Assembly: GCA_023140385.1 (NCBI GenBank)
Contig: JAGLLT010000028.1
Span: 1 to 45,679 of the forward strand
Length of the DNA: 45,679 nucleotides
Source of the DNA: Candidatus Omnitrophota bacterium
GTDB lineage: Bacteria; Omnitrophota; Gorgyraeia; JAGLLT01
Direction of reading: 5' to 3'
Of this stretch, positions 34,001-42,159 are shown in pieces; positions within the stretch are counted from its first letter, which is position 1; each line of letters opens with the position of its first letter. Made by a program: the position numbers and the translations under genes. The notes under the pieces were generated by a model that had not been told where the DNA came from, searched no databases, and saw only the letters and a list, made by a program, of their open reading frames with translations.

Positions 34001-34293
34001 AATTTATAGTTCTCGGGAAGCGAAAAAGAGACTTCTTTGCTTAAACCGACGTATCCTTTGCGTCCGGTAAAATCACAACCTATGCGCAGAGACCTATCTC
34101 TAAAGCCTTTCTCAAGCGACACATCCAGCTTCGTGCCCTCTGATTCAATGGCTTCCCACCGCCCTATTTCATCAAAACTATCCATAACCTTTTGAGAATT
34201 ATCTTGAGTTGACGCGGTACAACAGAAAAACAAAAGAAAACACAAAGGAATTAAAATAATTATAATCGCATTATTTAACTTATTCATATACAC
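31072..34293 (-). CDS. Secreted six-hairpin glycosidase with CBM-like and discoidin domains (1073 aa)
   Basis: N-terminal export signal ('IIIILIPLCFLLFFCC', possibly a lipoprotein but the lipobox is poor). Residues about 35-190 are a CBM-like jelly roll ('VMDSFDEIGRWEA' to 'GYVDIDELAFVEF'). Residues about 195-315 are a discoidin domain ('ARASSAKFGQRASRAIDGKKATAWHS'). The rest is the glycosidase: beta-sandwich around 340-620, then an (alpha/alpha)6-like barrel with 'NYDKAWIRDGGIVSSVFL', 'EYDSQGEFVFTVYQYY' and 'GILPDSISHEGY', and a terminal beta domain with 'GMPTYYGKISYAL'. The W-I-R-D-G motif and acidic residues near E-Y-D-S-Q-G-E resemble glycosidases of the six-hairpin superfamily. Target polysaccharide unknown. 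Confidence 0.82.
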   Translation of the reverse strand: MYMNKLNNAIIIILIPLCFLLFFCCTASTQDNSQKVMDSFDEIGRWEAIESEGTKLDVSLEKGFRDRSLRIGCDFTGRKGYVGLSKEVSFSLPENYKFIFYIKGNLPDNNLEFKLIDEKGDIYWKKWENFSFSGKWRKIVLSKRNITYGWGPGGGKGLKEVRKIEFVISCGKGGKGYVDIDELAFVEFQGAESNLKKTARASSAKFGQRASRAIDGKKATAWHSKTKDKQWLEIDFGGQKEIGGLFIYWDKDYAKHYDIAASDDGKDWFTICNLTQGNGGRDRIYFEETQTRLLRIILKQSVLGKGFGIKEVEVMPLGEKILRKKAYETAAEKSPLGYYPRWLSKEQGYWTIVGVADDHKEALFGEDGAIEPHKQGFSIMPFLYLDNKLITREDAIVTQSLENEYLPLPLVKWDYKDIIMQIKLFAHGKPGESSAYAWYNITNNREKTVSGKLFLTIRPFQIYPPWWPCQDRGGFTTVHNIQYENYTVEVNRKHKIYPLIKPVDFGVQPGLIQVDNLPEGDIVNVIQRGVLPPDKDLTQCADWDPVDWDASGALEYSYKLKPGESKDYFIAIPFHNKAPRLKIDMKENKISAEIKKMFQERIDFWESKVNIVEINIPDKAMTDTFKSNIAYNLITKDGPSLQPGSRNYDKAWIRDGGIVSSVFLKLGLVEEAREFIDWYTEYQYETGEIPPIIRMEEGPEMVDEYDSQGEFVFTVYQYYLFTKDTEWLKVKLPNVIKALEYLIFLREMRLTPEYKEEIEGGIFYGILPDSISHEGYVPPVHSYWDNFWALEGWRSGVKIAQAMEDDELAQWAQEEYDKLKKAVYKSIDMVIKTKNIDYVPGCAEKADYDPAATACAIIYCDELLNLPKPQTNNTFNKYYLELKKRMFASATSRFIFGPYEIRNAAAFAYMGQRVRALDTLKYLLKHRQPIAWNQWAEVIDTGYRYPFYLGDMPHTWIGAEYINAVRSLFVYEAGDKLILGGGIDEKWLSSKEGVSVEGMPTYYGKISYALNKENNILKIKVGGEAVSPPGGFVFMLPRPKKIKEVSLNGEKIEMSPPGEVVFYRVPAEIIASY

Positions 34294-34335
34294 CCTTTCC
34301 GGTTAATGAACCCGTATTGTCAAAAATATTCGAAT

Positions 34336-34490
34336 TTAAATAACCAATAACCAAGAAGCAAGATACAAACAAATTCCAATCTTCAATAACCAATCACCAA
34401 ACCGCCATTCTTGTTTTATTTCTGTTTGGTTATTTGAATTTGGTCATTGGTTATTATTTGGTTATTGTTTCTTGTATCTTGGTTATTTTA
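34336..34490. repeat. Inverted cluster of TTGGTTATT / AATAACCAA words
   Basis: The 202-bp gap between two glycosidase genes consists mostly of AATAACCAA-type words on the left half and their complements (TTGGTTATT) on the right. It forms a long imperfect inverted repeat that also includes matching 'AGATACAA' / 'TTGTATCT' segments. The same word family recurs at 42115-42150. It is non-coding and could fold into an AT-rich hairpin, or it is a dispersed extragenic repeat. Confidence 0.6.
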
Positions 34491-34495
34491 TTCTT

Positions 34496-37400
34496 TCAAT
34501 GAACCCCAATCTCCCAAAGTGAATATCCCCAGTCCTCATTGCACCTTTTTTTTCCGAAAATTCTTAGATATCTCGCTTTTTGCGAGCCTACATCAATAAT
34601 GTCTTTGCCCCCGTTTCCTCTTAACTCTGCATAAATGGTTTTCCAGTTTTGGGCATCATCTGAAATTTGAACCTCATACTCGACAGCATAGGCACTTTCC
34701 CAGTTCAGAACGACCTTTTCAAAACCCTTGCATTCTTCAAAGTCGAGCATAATCCACTGTGGATCTTCACGCGACTGACTGCTCCACCTGGTGCCCGTAT
34801 TACCATCCACCGCTTTATCGGCAGAAACCTCCATATCATTGTCTTGTATCGAGGAAGCTGTAACATTCTTTATATAGGTGGGAAGGACTTTTTCTATTCG
34901 TTCAAGGCATTCATTAACATCAGAATATGTCGAAAGCAAATTTAATAAATACTGCCTGGCTACCGGATCCACTCTCCGGGAATAGAGGCCGTTTTCTTTA
35001 ACAGACTCATTGGTCAACCTGCCTCTTATTTGTATCCTTGAAACCACGATAACACCATTGCCCCACACGGTTTCAAAAACATTGGAATATTTTAAATTTA
35101 AACCGCTCTTAGCCAGTACCAGCTTGGGGCACATAGGCTCAACGTCACACTGAGAAATCATTTCTCCTCCCCAGCCGCCGTTAAACATTTTCAGGTGCTC
35201 CTGATCAATTCTATCCCACAACGAAAAACTCATATCCTCCCCAAAGCAGTACGAATCATAGCCTCCATTATCCGCGTCTTTTCGCGTATTCATAGCTATC
35301 GTTAACCCGGGCAAAAAAGAGTACTTCTTTTTCGTGTAACCTGTGATTCCATAACTGGGTTCAATAACTATCAAGCCGCCTCCTTTTTTTACAAAGCTGT
35401 CTATTTCCTCCATCCGGCCCGCGTAAGCCTCATCCAACAAAGCGCCTTCTCCGAGAATCAATACGTCCTGGCGGGACAACTTGGAACCTTTATACTCTTT
35501 AACCTTTAGGCCTACCGATTTTAGATAGTCAAAGATTTCACCATCAGGATCATAAACCATTATTTTGCGGCGTGTCAGATTTTCAGGCATAACCGGTTCA
35601 TAAATATGCGCTATCTTTTTACTGAGAGCTGATAGCTTTGACTTTTCCCTGAGCTCTGCCTTAAGATAACAGGTTCCAATCTTTTTAGGCATTACCCACT
35701 CTATCTTTTCAACCTGCCTGCCATGCGCCGGAACGGTTACCTCTAAGCTCTTTTCAAAAAAGACATCTAAACCATCCTCGCCGGTTATTTTACAATCCAG
35801 CGTTCCAGATTTAGGCTGATGGGTATCGTTAAAAAGGTAAACGTTTATATTTCTTTTCTCCGACGGCAAAAAGTGCCTGTCCCAAAGTTCAATGCTTACG
35901 CCAAACGGACTAAAGACATCCTTTAGAGCGGCCATAATGGGTTTCACTCCCGGGTCAGCGATGTCTCCGGTAAACCAGTTGGCGGTACAGCCATCCCCAT
36001 TGCTTAAATAAACAAAGGGCGCGATTCCGTCTACGTCCATCCTCCTGAAGAGTTCGCACAGGTCAGAAGCAAGCCGGGCCTGATACTCAAGGCGTTCTTT
36101 TTTAGTGCTGTTCATACCAAGCCAGCGGGGAAGAACATCGCCCATCAAGCTGGACGGATTTCCATTCTTGTCCAGCCAAAACCAGACAAACTCATTTAAA
36201 ATAGTAGGCTCGCTGCTGCTTTCTACTTCATCTAAAGAACGGGCATAGCCAAAATCATCCTTGTTTAAGACGGGGCCCATTGAATATATATACGGATGGT
36301 CTTCGGAGAAATCTACAGGATGCCAGGAGTCAAAGTCAATGTTGTGATTTAATCCGCACTCCCAGGGGCGGGTTGGATCAATTTTCTTCATCGCCGGTAT
36401 AATCTTGTCCCTTATCACCTTTCTGCTTATCTCGCCGGCATCATGCGGTTCATTCATAGCGTCCCAGATAACAATGCTGGGGTGATTGCAGTTGTCATAA
36501 ATCCACTGGGTAAACTCTTTTTTTATCTGCCTCCCGGTGCCGGTAATAACCCAAAAGGCCCATTCATCCTGAAGCATAATTCCATACTCATCCGCGATGT
36601 CGTACCACTTGTTATAAGCATGTCCAATATGAAAGCGGAAAAAATTAAAATTGTGAGCCTTGGGTATATCTATCAGTATCTTCTTAATCCAGGCTTCATT
36701 CCATGGCAGGCCTTTCCTGTCCGGGTCTGATAAAAAGCGGTGAAAGGCAATATTGCTGCCTCTTAAAAACACGCGCCTTCCATTTAAATAAAAGTCAGAG
36801 CCGACTATCTTAAATTCTCTCATTCCAAAAGTAGTAACCAGCCTGTCGGCTTCTTTGTCTTTTGCCTTAACGCTCACGATCTGCTGATAGAGAAAGGGGT
36901 ATCCGGATGACCATAATTGCATATTAGAAATTGGCAAATTTACAATAACGGTTTTTTCTTCTTTGGCGGACAGGATACAGGTGGTATTAATTTCATCAGA
37001 GGCAGATTTCCCCGACTTTTTTTCAATGACCTTTGAAGAAAGCACAATCTTCCGCTCTATATCTTCTAAGTTCTTAAGGGTTATTCTCGCCTCAGCCACA
37101 CCGATATCAATATGGGGAATCATCTGCACTCTTTTGATAAATGGATTGTCCATAAGAATTAGTGACACATCTCCCCAGATACCTGGAACAAAAAACTTCT
37201 TTTCATATCCATAGCCTACAGCGCCGATTTTGGGCAGGGTTTCTCTGGTTCCCACTCTGATGATAAGCGTATTTTCACCGTTATAATTTATGGCCCTGGC
37301 GGCCTTGTAATTATGCGAAGTATAACAGCCAAGGTAGCTGCCTATATGTGTTCCGTTAAGCCATGCCTCTGTGCCATATTTTGACTGTTCAACCCTAACA

Positions 37401-37684
37401 AAGGCGCAGGCCCGAGCCTGGTCTGGCGTTAAAGTAAAAGTTTTTCTATACCAGAAGCTCTTTTGAGACTTCCATTTCAGGTATGGCTTGGCCATATCCA
37501 CCAGGCCGGGCACAGCAATCGTATGATGCCAGCTCTCGGGTTTTTTCCTTGAAGCCTCAAGCTCCCACTCTCCATTAAGACTAATTGTCAGGCGAGAGGC
37601 TTCCGCTCCACTCACCCCCGTGAAACAGCTTAACAAAAACAGGAGAATTACAAAACGGTTAAACTTAACTTTACAAATCATCAT
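34496..37684 (-). CDS. Secreted glycoside hydrolase family 2-type enzyme with C-terminal discoidin domain (1062 aa)
   Basis: A signal peptide (residues 9-27, ending 'SGAEA') leads into the GH2 layout. The jelly roll begins 'LNGEWELE' and includes 'WYRKTFTL', 'EAWLNGTHIGSYLGCYTS' and 'IWGDVSLILMDNPFI'. An Ig-like domain follows (190-295), then a TIM barrel. The acid/base is probably Glu412 in 'VIWDAMNEPHD' and the nucleophile Glu498 in 'PTILNEFVWFW'. A segment around 690-790 ('VKKGGGLIVIEPSYG') looks like a glutamine-amidotransferase-type accessory fold. Residues 945-1062 are a discoidin domain ('VTASSIQDNDMEVSADKAVDG'). Specificity (beta-galactosidase, mannosidase, glucuronidase or other) cannot be decided. 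It lies 21 bp after the 1204-aa glycosidase. Confidence 0.88.
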   Translation of the reverse strand: MMICKVKFNRFVILLFLLSCFTGVSGAEASRLTISLNGEWELEASRKKPESWHHTIAVPGLVDMAKPYLKWKSQKSFWYRKTFTLTPDQARACAFVRVEQSKYGTEAWLNGTHIGSYLGCYTSHNYKAARAINYNGENTLIIRVGTRETLPKIGAVGYGYEKKFFVPGIWGDVSLILMDNPFIKRVQMIPHIDIGVAEARITLKNLEDIERKIVLSSKVIEKKSGKSASDEINTTCILSAKEEKTVIVNLPISNMQLWSSGYPFLYQQIVSVKAKDKEADRLVTTFGMREFKIVGSDFYLNGRRVFLRGSNIAFHRFLSDPDRKGLPWNEAWIKKILIDIPKAHNFNFFRFHIGHAYNKWYDIADEYGIMLQDEWAFWVITGTGRQIKKEFTQWIYDNCNHPSIVIWDAMNEPHDAGEISRKVIRDKIIPAMKKIDPTRPWECGLNHNIDFDSWHPVDFSEDHPYIYSMGPVLNKDDFGYARSLDEVESSSEPTILNEFVWFWLDKNGNPSSLMGDVLPRWLGMNSTKKERLEYQARLASDLCELFRRMDVDGIAPFVYLSNGDGCTANWFTGDIADPGVKPIMAALKDVFSPFGVSIELWDRHFLPSEKRNINVYLFNDTHQPKSGTLDCKITGEDGLDVFFEKSLEVTVPAHGRQVEKIEWVMPKKIGTCYLKAELREKSKLSALSKKIAHIYEPVMPENLTRRKIMVYDPDGEIFDYLKSVGLKVKEYKGSKLSRQDVLILGEGALLDEAYAGRMEEIDSFVKKGGGLIVIEPSYGITGYTKKKYSFLPGLTIAMNTRKDADNGGYDSYCFGEDMSFSLWDRIDQEHLKMFNGGWGGEMISQCDVEPMCPKLVLAKSGLNLKYSNVFETVWGNGVIVVSRIQIRGRLTNESVKENGLYSRRVDPVARQYLLNLLSTYSDVNECLERIEKVLPTYIKNVTASSIQDNDMEVSADKAVDGNTGTRWSSQSREDPQWIMLDFEECKGFEKVVLNWESAYAVEYEVQISDDAQNWKTIYAELRGNGGKDIIDVGSQKARYLRIFGKKRCNEDWGYSLWEIGVH

Positions 37685-37705
37685 GTAACAACCTTTCCGT
37701 TCTTA

Positions 37706-40700
37706 TTAATATTCAACTGATATTTCCGCCGGGAGACTATAAAAAACCACCTCATCTTTGCCGGCGGCCCGGTATTCATTTCCGTTAAGATTTATCTTTT
37801 TTATTTTCCCGGGACGTGAAAGCTTAAAGATAAAACCACCGGGAGGCGATACCGCCTCACCCCAAACCTTTATCCTCAGAAAATTGTCTTCCTTCCTAAG
37901 ACTGTAATCTATCTTACCGTAATAGGTCGGCATACCGCTAACTGACACACCCCGCTTCCTCTCAAGCCACTTGTCATCAATCCCCTGGCCCAAAATCAAC
38001 TTATCTTCCTTTTCATAAATAAACAAACTTCTAAGCCCATTAATATACTCAGCGCCAACCCAGGTATGGGGCATATCGCCAAGATAGGTTGGAAAGCGGT
38101 AGTCGCTGTGAACAACCTCTGCCAGATGGTTCCAGGCAAGCGGCCTGCGGCAGTCAAGCATAAAACGCAGAAGATTAAGCGCTTCTTCTTTTTTTCCCAT
38201 ATAAAGAAATGCCGGCGCTGTCCTCAACTCATAAGGAGTAAAGCAGTAGTGAGCTCCTGGCTTAAAGCGGCCGGATAAATCACAGTAATACCTGTCAAAG
38301 GTATTCTCCAGTTCCGGGTGGGGTAAGTTTTGCAGTTCATCACAGTACATAATGGCTACCGAGGTAGAGGTGGGATCACAATCTCCCAAAGAGGCGCTGC
38401 CGGGGATGTAGTCTATGTCAAAAAAGTCCATAGTCAACCGCACTGAATCATAAAAACATTTTTTAAAATCGGCATACTCTTCATCAGCCCACACGGCCAA
38501 ATCATCTCTGCCTAATATGGAAAAAATAGTCCGGCCGTCCTTCCAGCCTTTAAGCCCCCAGAAATCATCCCAGTAAGAGTATTCACGCCAGTAACCTTCG
38601 TGGCTCTGGGAGGGCGGCAGTATACCGTAATACTTTCTTTTTTCGGGCGGCCCTTCCTTAAACTCCGGCGTCAGCGTCTGGTTTCTCAGATATACAAGAT
38701 ACTCTAAGGCTTTTATTACGTTATCTAATTTACCTTTTAAGAACTCCTTATCCTTTGTAAAATAATAATACTGCAGAATAGTATAAACAAACTCGCCCTG
38801 GCTATCATACTCTATCAACCCTTTTTCCTTTTCCTCCCACAATGGATCCTCCGCCTTGGTGTCTATAATGGGCGGTACCTTGCCGTCCTCATACTGGTAG
38901 CCGGCATACCAGTCAATAAACTCCCTTACCTCAGAGGTTAAGCCCATCTTTAATAGCGCGGTAGCGGCCATACCTCCGTCTCTTATCCAGGGTTTGTCAT
39001 AACAGCGCGAACCGGGTTGAAAGCCCGCTCCATCTTGAGTTATAAGACTATAAGCGATATTCGACTTTAAAGTGTTTACCATCGCGGGTTCAGGAATATC
39101 AATTATTATCCGATTAACCCTTGACTCCCAAAAATTAAGCCTTTCTCTAAACATCCTTTCATACTCTAACCTTATCTTCTCTTCCGGCATTCGCGCGCTT
39201 AAAGAGGGCTCCCGGCTATGAAGGGGCAAAGCAATAAAATAGTCTACAGACTCACCCGGCCTTAGATTAAAAGAGTATTCAAGGGCGGCAGAGAGATCGC
39301 CGTTATCATCCTTGGTTTTTTTCTTTCGCGGCAGACAGCCATCCTTTATATAACTAACAATGTCTCCCCCGGGGGTACCGTGGGGAATCGCAAAACTTCC
39401 TTCCAGAGCGGCAAACTTATCCGGCTTTGTCAAAGGATAGATTTTACTTCCCTTATTAACGTCGATCACGTAATTCCTATATCCAATGCTATAAATTGGT
39501 GACAGGCCGCCATCACGAAAGCCCTGCCAGGGTGTATATACCTGAAAAGGCCTGATGGCCAAAAAGAGTTTGCCGGAAATAAACTCCCTGCCGCTATTGG
39601 TTAGCGTATAACGGGCGTAAGCAACTGACTCACCCGCTCTGCCGTAGGTAAAGAGTTTTACTTTAAGACTTACACCTTCATAGTCCCATTTAACTGAGGG
39701 AATGGGCAGGTAATTCTTTTCCAGAAACTGAGTTATTTTAACATCTTCTCTGGTAATAAGCTTGCCCCGTACCTCACCAGTGGTGGTGATGGTACGCGGG
39801 TTATCTAAATATAAAAAGGGTTCGAGGGTAAATCCTCTCTTGTGAGGCTCTATAATGCCGTCTTCGGATAAGAGGGCTTCATTTTCATCGCCCTCCACGC
39901 CCACATATGTCCAGTAGGTCTGCTGTTTGCTGAACCACCTGGGATAATAGCCGGCCGGCGCTTCTTCCGCGGCTATCTCATAATATCTCCCTAAAGCCGC
40001 CGCCTTTTCCGGTGCCTTAAATTCAATCTCTTTTATGCCAAAACCGCTTTTTGTACCGCTTTTTTCGCATAAAATCCTGATAAACCGGGTACTTGTCTGC
40101 TTAAGATATATCTTTTCCCTGCCGCCCTTTGCTGCCGCCTGAGAATAAATTGTTCTCCATTTTTTGCCGTCATTTGATGCTGTTATCTTGTAAGCTTTGG
40201 CATAATCTTTGTCCCACTCTAAAAACAAGCCTCCAAATCTTTTGGCCTGGCGAAAATCAACTTCAAGCCATTCTTTATTTCTCGGCTGGCTATGCCATTT
40301 AGTCTCAATTGAACCATCTAAAACATTACAAGCATTATTCCGGCCCCGCAACGATGACGCCCTCAGGGCAGGTTCTTCGTCCGCTCCTTTTACCGCCACT
40401 TCAGAGAGAGAGTAACCTTCTTCATTATTTTCTTTTTTGCCTGATATTTTAAAAAATCTTGCTTTTGTTTTTTTGAAATAAATATCATCAACTCCGCTAA
40501 CAGCCCCTCTGCCGCTGTAAACCTTAGTCCACTCTTTAGCGTCTTTTGAAAGCAGGATATCATAATCGCCGCCATTTACCCAATGGAGCACCGCTCCCGT
40601 TAATTCCTTCACTCCCCCCAAGTCAAGCGCGAGCCACTGGGAAGAAGAAGATTTACCCGCCCAACGCGTCTTTAAATTTCTATCAACCGCGTTAGACGCT

Positions 40701-41320
40701 TCATACTGACCATCGGCAATTGAGGAAGCTACAGCAGTTATTTTAGAATCCGCGCCATCATCAAAAAATCCAAGAAAGTTCAACTCATCAATAAAAACTT
40801 TTCCCTTACCGCCTTTCCGGCACGAGACAGCTATTTCAATCTTTTTAATTTCTCCCAGTTCTCTCCCCGGGCCCCAGGCATAGGTAATATCCCTTTCTCT
40901 GATTACTACTTCCTGCCACTCTTCGGATAGTGGAAAATTGCCCCACCTCTTCCAGAAGGTATTGCCGTTTTTGTCTATCAGTTTAAACTCGAGATCGCTT
41001 TCGGCGGCCACGCCTTTAACATAAAAACTAAACTTGTATCTCGGCGGTAAAGACAACGAGAACTCTTTGAGGGCAACAACATAGGAGCCCGATGAGCCTA
41101 AATCATAGCTTAAACACAGACAGTTGCCCTTAATGCCCTTTTTAACAGACAAGTCAAGCTTTGCTCCGGGCCCTTCCGCAGCCTCCCATTTTATCAACTC
41201 CTCAAAATTGTCAAGGGTATTTTCAGAAATTTCTTGCGCCCGCGCATTAACAGGCAAAGACAAAAAGAAAATTACCGCCAGTACCCGGGCAAACCTTAAA
41301 GCGACTCTAAAAAGCTCCAT
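37706..41320 (-). CDS. Secreted six-hairpin glycosidase with CBM-like and two discoidin domains (1204 aa)
   Basis: Paralogue of the 1073-aa enzyme, colinear along its length. Signal peptide ends 'VNARAQ'. A CBM-like domain (about 33-187, 'LDNFEELIKWEA' to 'KVFIDELNFLGF') is followed by two discoidin domains in tandem (about 190-315 'VASSIADGQYEASNAVDRN', and 316-432 'LRASSLRGRNNACNVLDGS'), one more than its paralogue. The glycosidase part repeats the motifs 'CYDKPWIRDGGMAATALL', 'EYDSQGEFVYTILQYYYFTKD', 'GILPPSQSHEGYW' and 'GMPTYYGKIDYSL'. It opens the glycosidase cluster. Extracellular polysaccharide breakdown is inferred; family not assigned. Confidence 0.83.
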   Translation of the reverse strand: MELFRVALRFARVLAVIFFLSLPVNARAQEISENTLDNFEELIKWEAAEGPGAKLDLSVKKGIKGNCLCLSYDLGSSGSYVVALKEFSLSLPPRYKFSFYVKGVAAESDLEFKLIDKNGNTFWKRWGNFPLSEEWQEVVIRERDITYAWGPGRELGEIKKIEIAVSCRKGGKGKVFIDELNFLGFFDDGADSKITAVASSIADGQYEASNAVDRNLKTRWAGKSSSSQWLALDLGGVKELTGAVLHWVNGGDYDILLSKDAKEWTKVYSGRGAVSGVDDIYFKKTKARFFKISGKKENNEEGYSLSEVAVKGADEEPALRASSLRGRNNACNVLDGSIETKWHSQPRNKEWLEVDFRQAKRFGGLFLEWDKDYAKAYKITASNDGKKWRTIYSQAAAKGGREKIYLKQTSTRFIRILCEKSGTKSGFGIKEIEFKAPEKAAALGRYYEIAAEEAPAGYYPRWFSKQQTYWTYVGVEGDENEALLSEDGIIEPHKRGFTLEPFLYLDNPRTITTTGEVRGKLITREDVKITQFLEKNYLPIPSVKWDYEGVSLKVKLFTYGRAGESVAYARYTLTNSGREFISGKLFLAIRPFQVYTPWQGFRDGGLSPIYSIGYRNYVIDVNKGSKIYPLTKPDKFAALEGSFAIPHGTPGGDIVSYIKDGCLPRKKKTKDDNGDLSAALEYSFNLRPGESVDYFIALPLHSREPSLSARMPEEKIRLEYERMFRERLNFWESRVNRIIIDIPEPAMVNTLKSNIAYSLITQDGAGFQPGSRCYDKPWIRDGGMAATALLKMGLTSEVREFIDWYAGYQYEDGKVPPIIDTKAEDPLWEEKEKGLIEYDSQGEFVYTILQYYYFTKDKEFLKGKLDNVIKALEYLVYLRNQTLTPEFKEGPPEKRKYYGILPPSQSHEGYWREYSYWDDFWGLKGWKDGRTIFSILGRDDLAVWADEEYADFKKCFYDSVRLTMDFFDIDYIPGSASLGDCDPTSTSVAIMYCDELQNLPHPELENTFDRYYCDLSGRFKPGAHYCFTPYELRTAPAFLYMGKKEEALNLLRFMLDCRRPLAWNHLAEVVHSDYRFPTYLGDMPHTWVGAEYINGLRSLFIYEKEDKLILGQGIDDKWLERKRGVSVSGMPTYYGKIDYSLRKEDNFLRIKVWGEAVSPPGGFIFKLSRPGKIKKINLNGNEYRAAGKDEVVFYSLPAEISVEY

Positions 41321-41416
41321 TTAATACCCAGACCTGACGCAAATACAAAAACGACAAAACGCTCCCGCCTTTCTTTTTTATAAGGAAGCTCTATAAATAC
41401 ATCCTTTTATTGGAAA

Positions 41417-42046
41417 TTACCAAACAGGGCCGGTCGTAAGGCTAGCCTCATCAAACCACGCAAACGAACCTCCCGCCGGGCCTATGGGCATATCTTCACT
41501 TACACCGCTGACAACAACACAAACCGTACCTTCAGGCGCGGTACCGCTAACCGTTTCACAAAGCCATTCAAACTGGCCGGTATAAACCTTGCTCTGAAAA
41601 GATGCTAAAGGGTCATCCGCCAGCCCAAACCTTCTATCATAACCAAAGAACTCTAACTTTAAACTAGCCTTGCCGGCGTAGTTATCCTCTCCCTTAATCC
41701 ACATTTTAAAGATAAAGGTTTCTCCGGGCGCGGCCATATAAAAGCTATCGGGATCATCCGGGTCACAAACAACCTGAAAACAGCCGCCGAAAGCGCCTGC
41801 TTCCGCGTGCTCCAAGTCATTACCTACTCCAAATGACCAGCTTCCCCGGTACGGATGCCAATCCGCGATCCAGATAAATGTGGCGTTGCCGTCATTTACC
41901 CAATAGTCAATGTGTTCTCCATCGTCAAAACTGGCATTAAGCAATAGGTTCTCATCCTCTGCCATCACCGCTTGCCCGCCAAAAAAAGAAAACACGGCTA
42001 ACGTCAATGTTGCAACTACCAAAGCGCTTAAAAATTTCTTTTTCAT
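41417..42046 (-). CDS. Small secreted CBM-like protein A (209 aa)
   Basis: Signal peptide of about 29 residues ending 'GQAVMAE', then one beta domain opening 'NLLLNASFDDGEHIDYW' and closing 'GSFAWFDEASLTTG'. That opening and closing (N-L-L-N-x-x-F-x, then F-D-E) is typical of CBM4/9-like galactose-binding folds. It shares 'FKMWIKGEDNYAGKASLKLEFFGYDRR' with the next gene ('FSMWMAGEENHTGSAAVKIEFYGYDRR'), so the two are recent paralogues. There is no PEP-CTERM tail or other anchor. Probably a soluble or secreted glycan-binding protein associated with the glycosidases just downstream. Confidence 0.82.
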   Translation of the reverse strand: MKKKFLSALVVATLTLAVFSFFGGQAVMAEDENLLLNASFDDGEHIDYWVNDGNATFIWIADWHPYRGSWSFGVGNDLEHAEAGAFGGCFQVVCDPDDPDSFYMAAPGETFIFKMWIKGEDNYAGKASLKLEFFGYDRRFGLADDPLASFQSKVYTGQFEWLCETVSGTAPEGTVCVVVSGVSEDMPIGPAGGSFAWFDEASLTTGPVW

Positions 42047-42077
42047 CTATTCCGCCTCCTTTGTCTCTTGGTTCTAC

Positions 42078-42098
42078 GGACAGAGGCAAGCCCTGTCC
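42078..42098. repeat. Short hairpin GGACAGaGGC/GCCCTGTCC
   Basis: GGACAG...CTGTCC with an inner GGC/GCC gives a 9-bp stem with one bulge and a tiny loop, in the gap between the two CBM-like paralogues. It is immediately followed by the TTGGTTATT words. On sequence alone it is either a processing or termination hairpin or part of a dispersed extragenic repeat. Confidence 0.4.
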
Positions 42099-42114
42099 CT
42101 ACTTACACCTGTCT

Positions 42115-42150
42115 TGGTTTGGTTATTCGAATTTGGTTATTGGTTATTTA
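42115..42150. repeat. TTGGTTATT words, second locus
   Basis: Three close copies of TTGGTTATT (with TTGGTTTGGTTATTCGAATTTGG-like spacing) in the gap between the two CBM-like genes. They belong to the same word family as the larger inverted cluster at 34336-34490. Confidence 0.5.
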
Positions 42151-42159
42151 TTCCCTTTT

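Noticed and set aside
41417-42046. Possible truncated PEP-CTERM tail at the end of CBM-like protein A
   Set aside because: Neither the protein end nor the DNA just past the stop shows a P-E-P motif or hydrophobic segment in any frame I checked.
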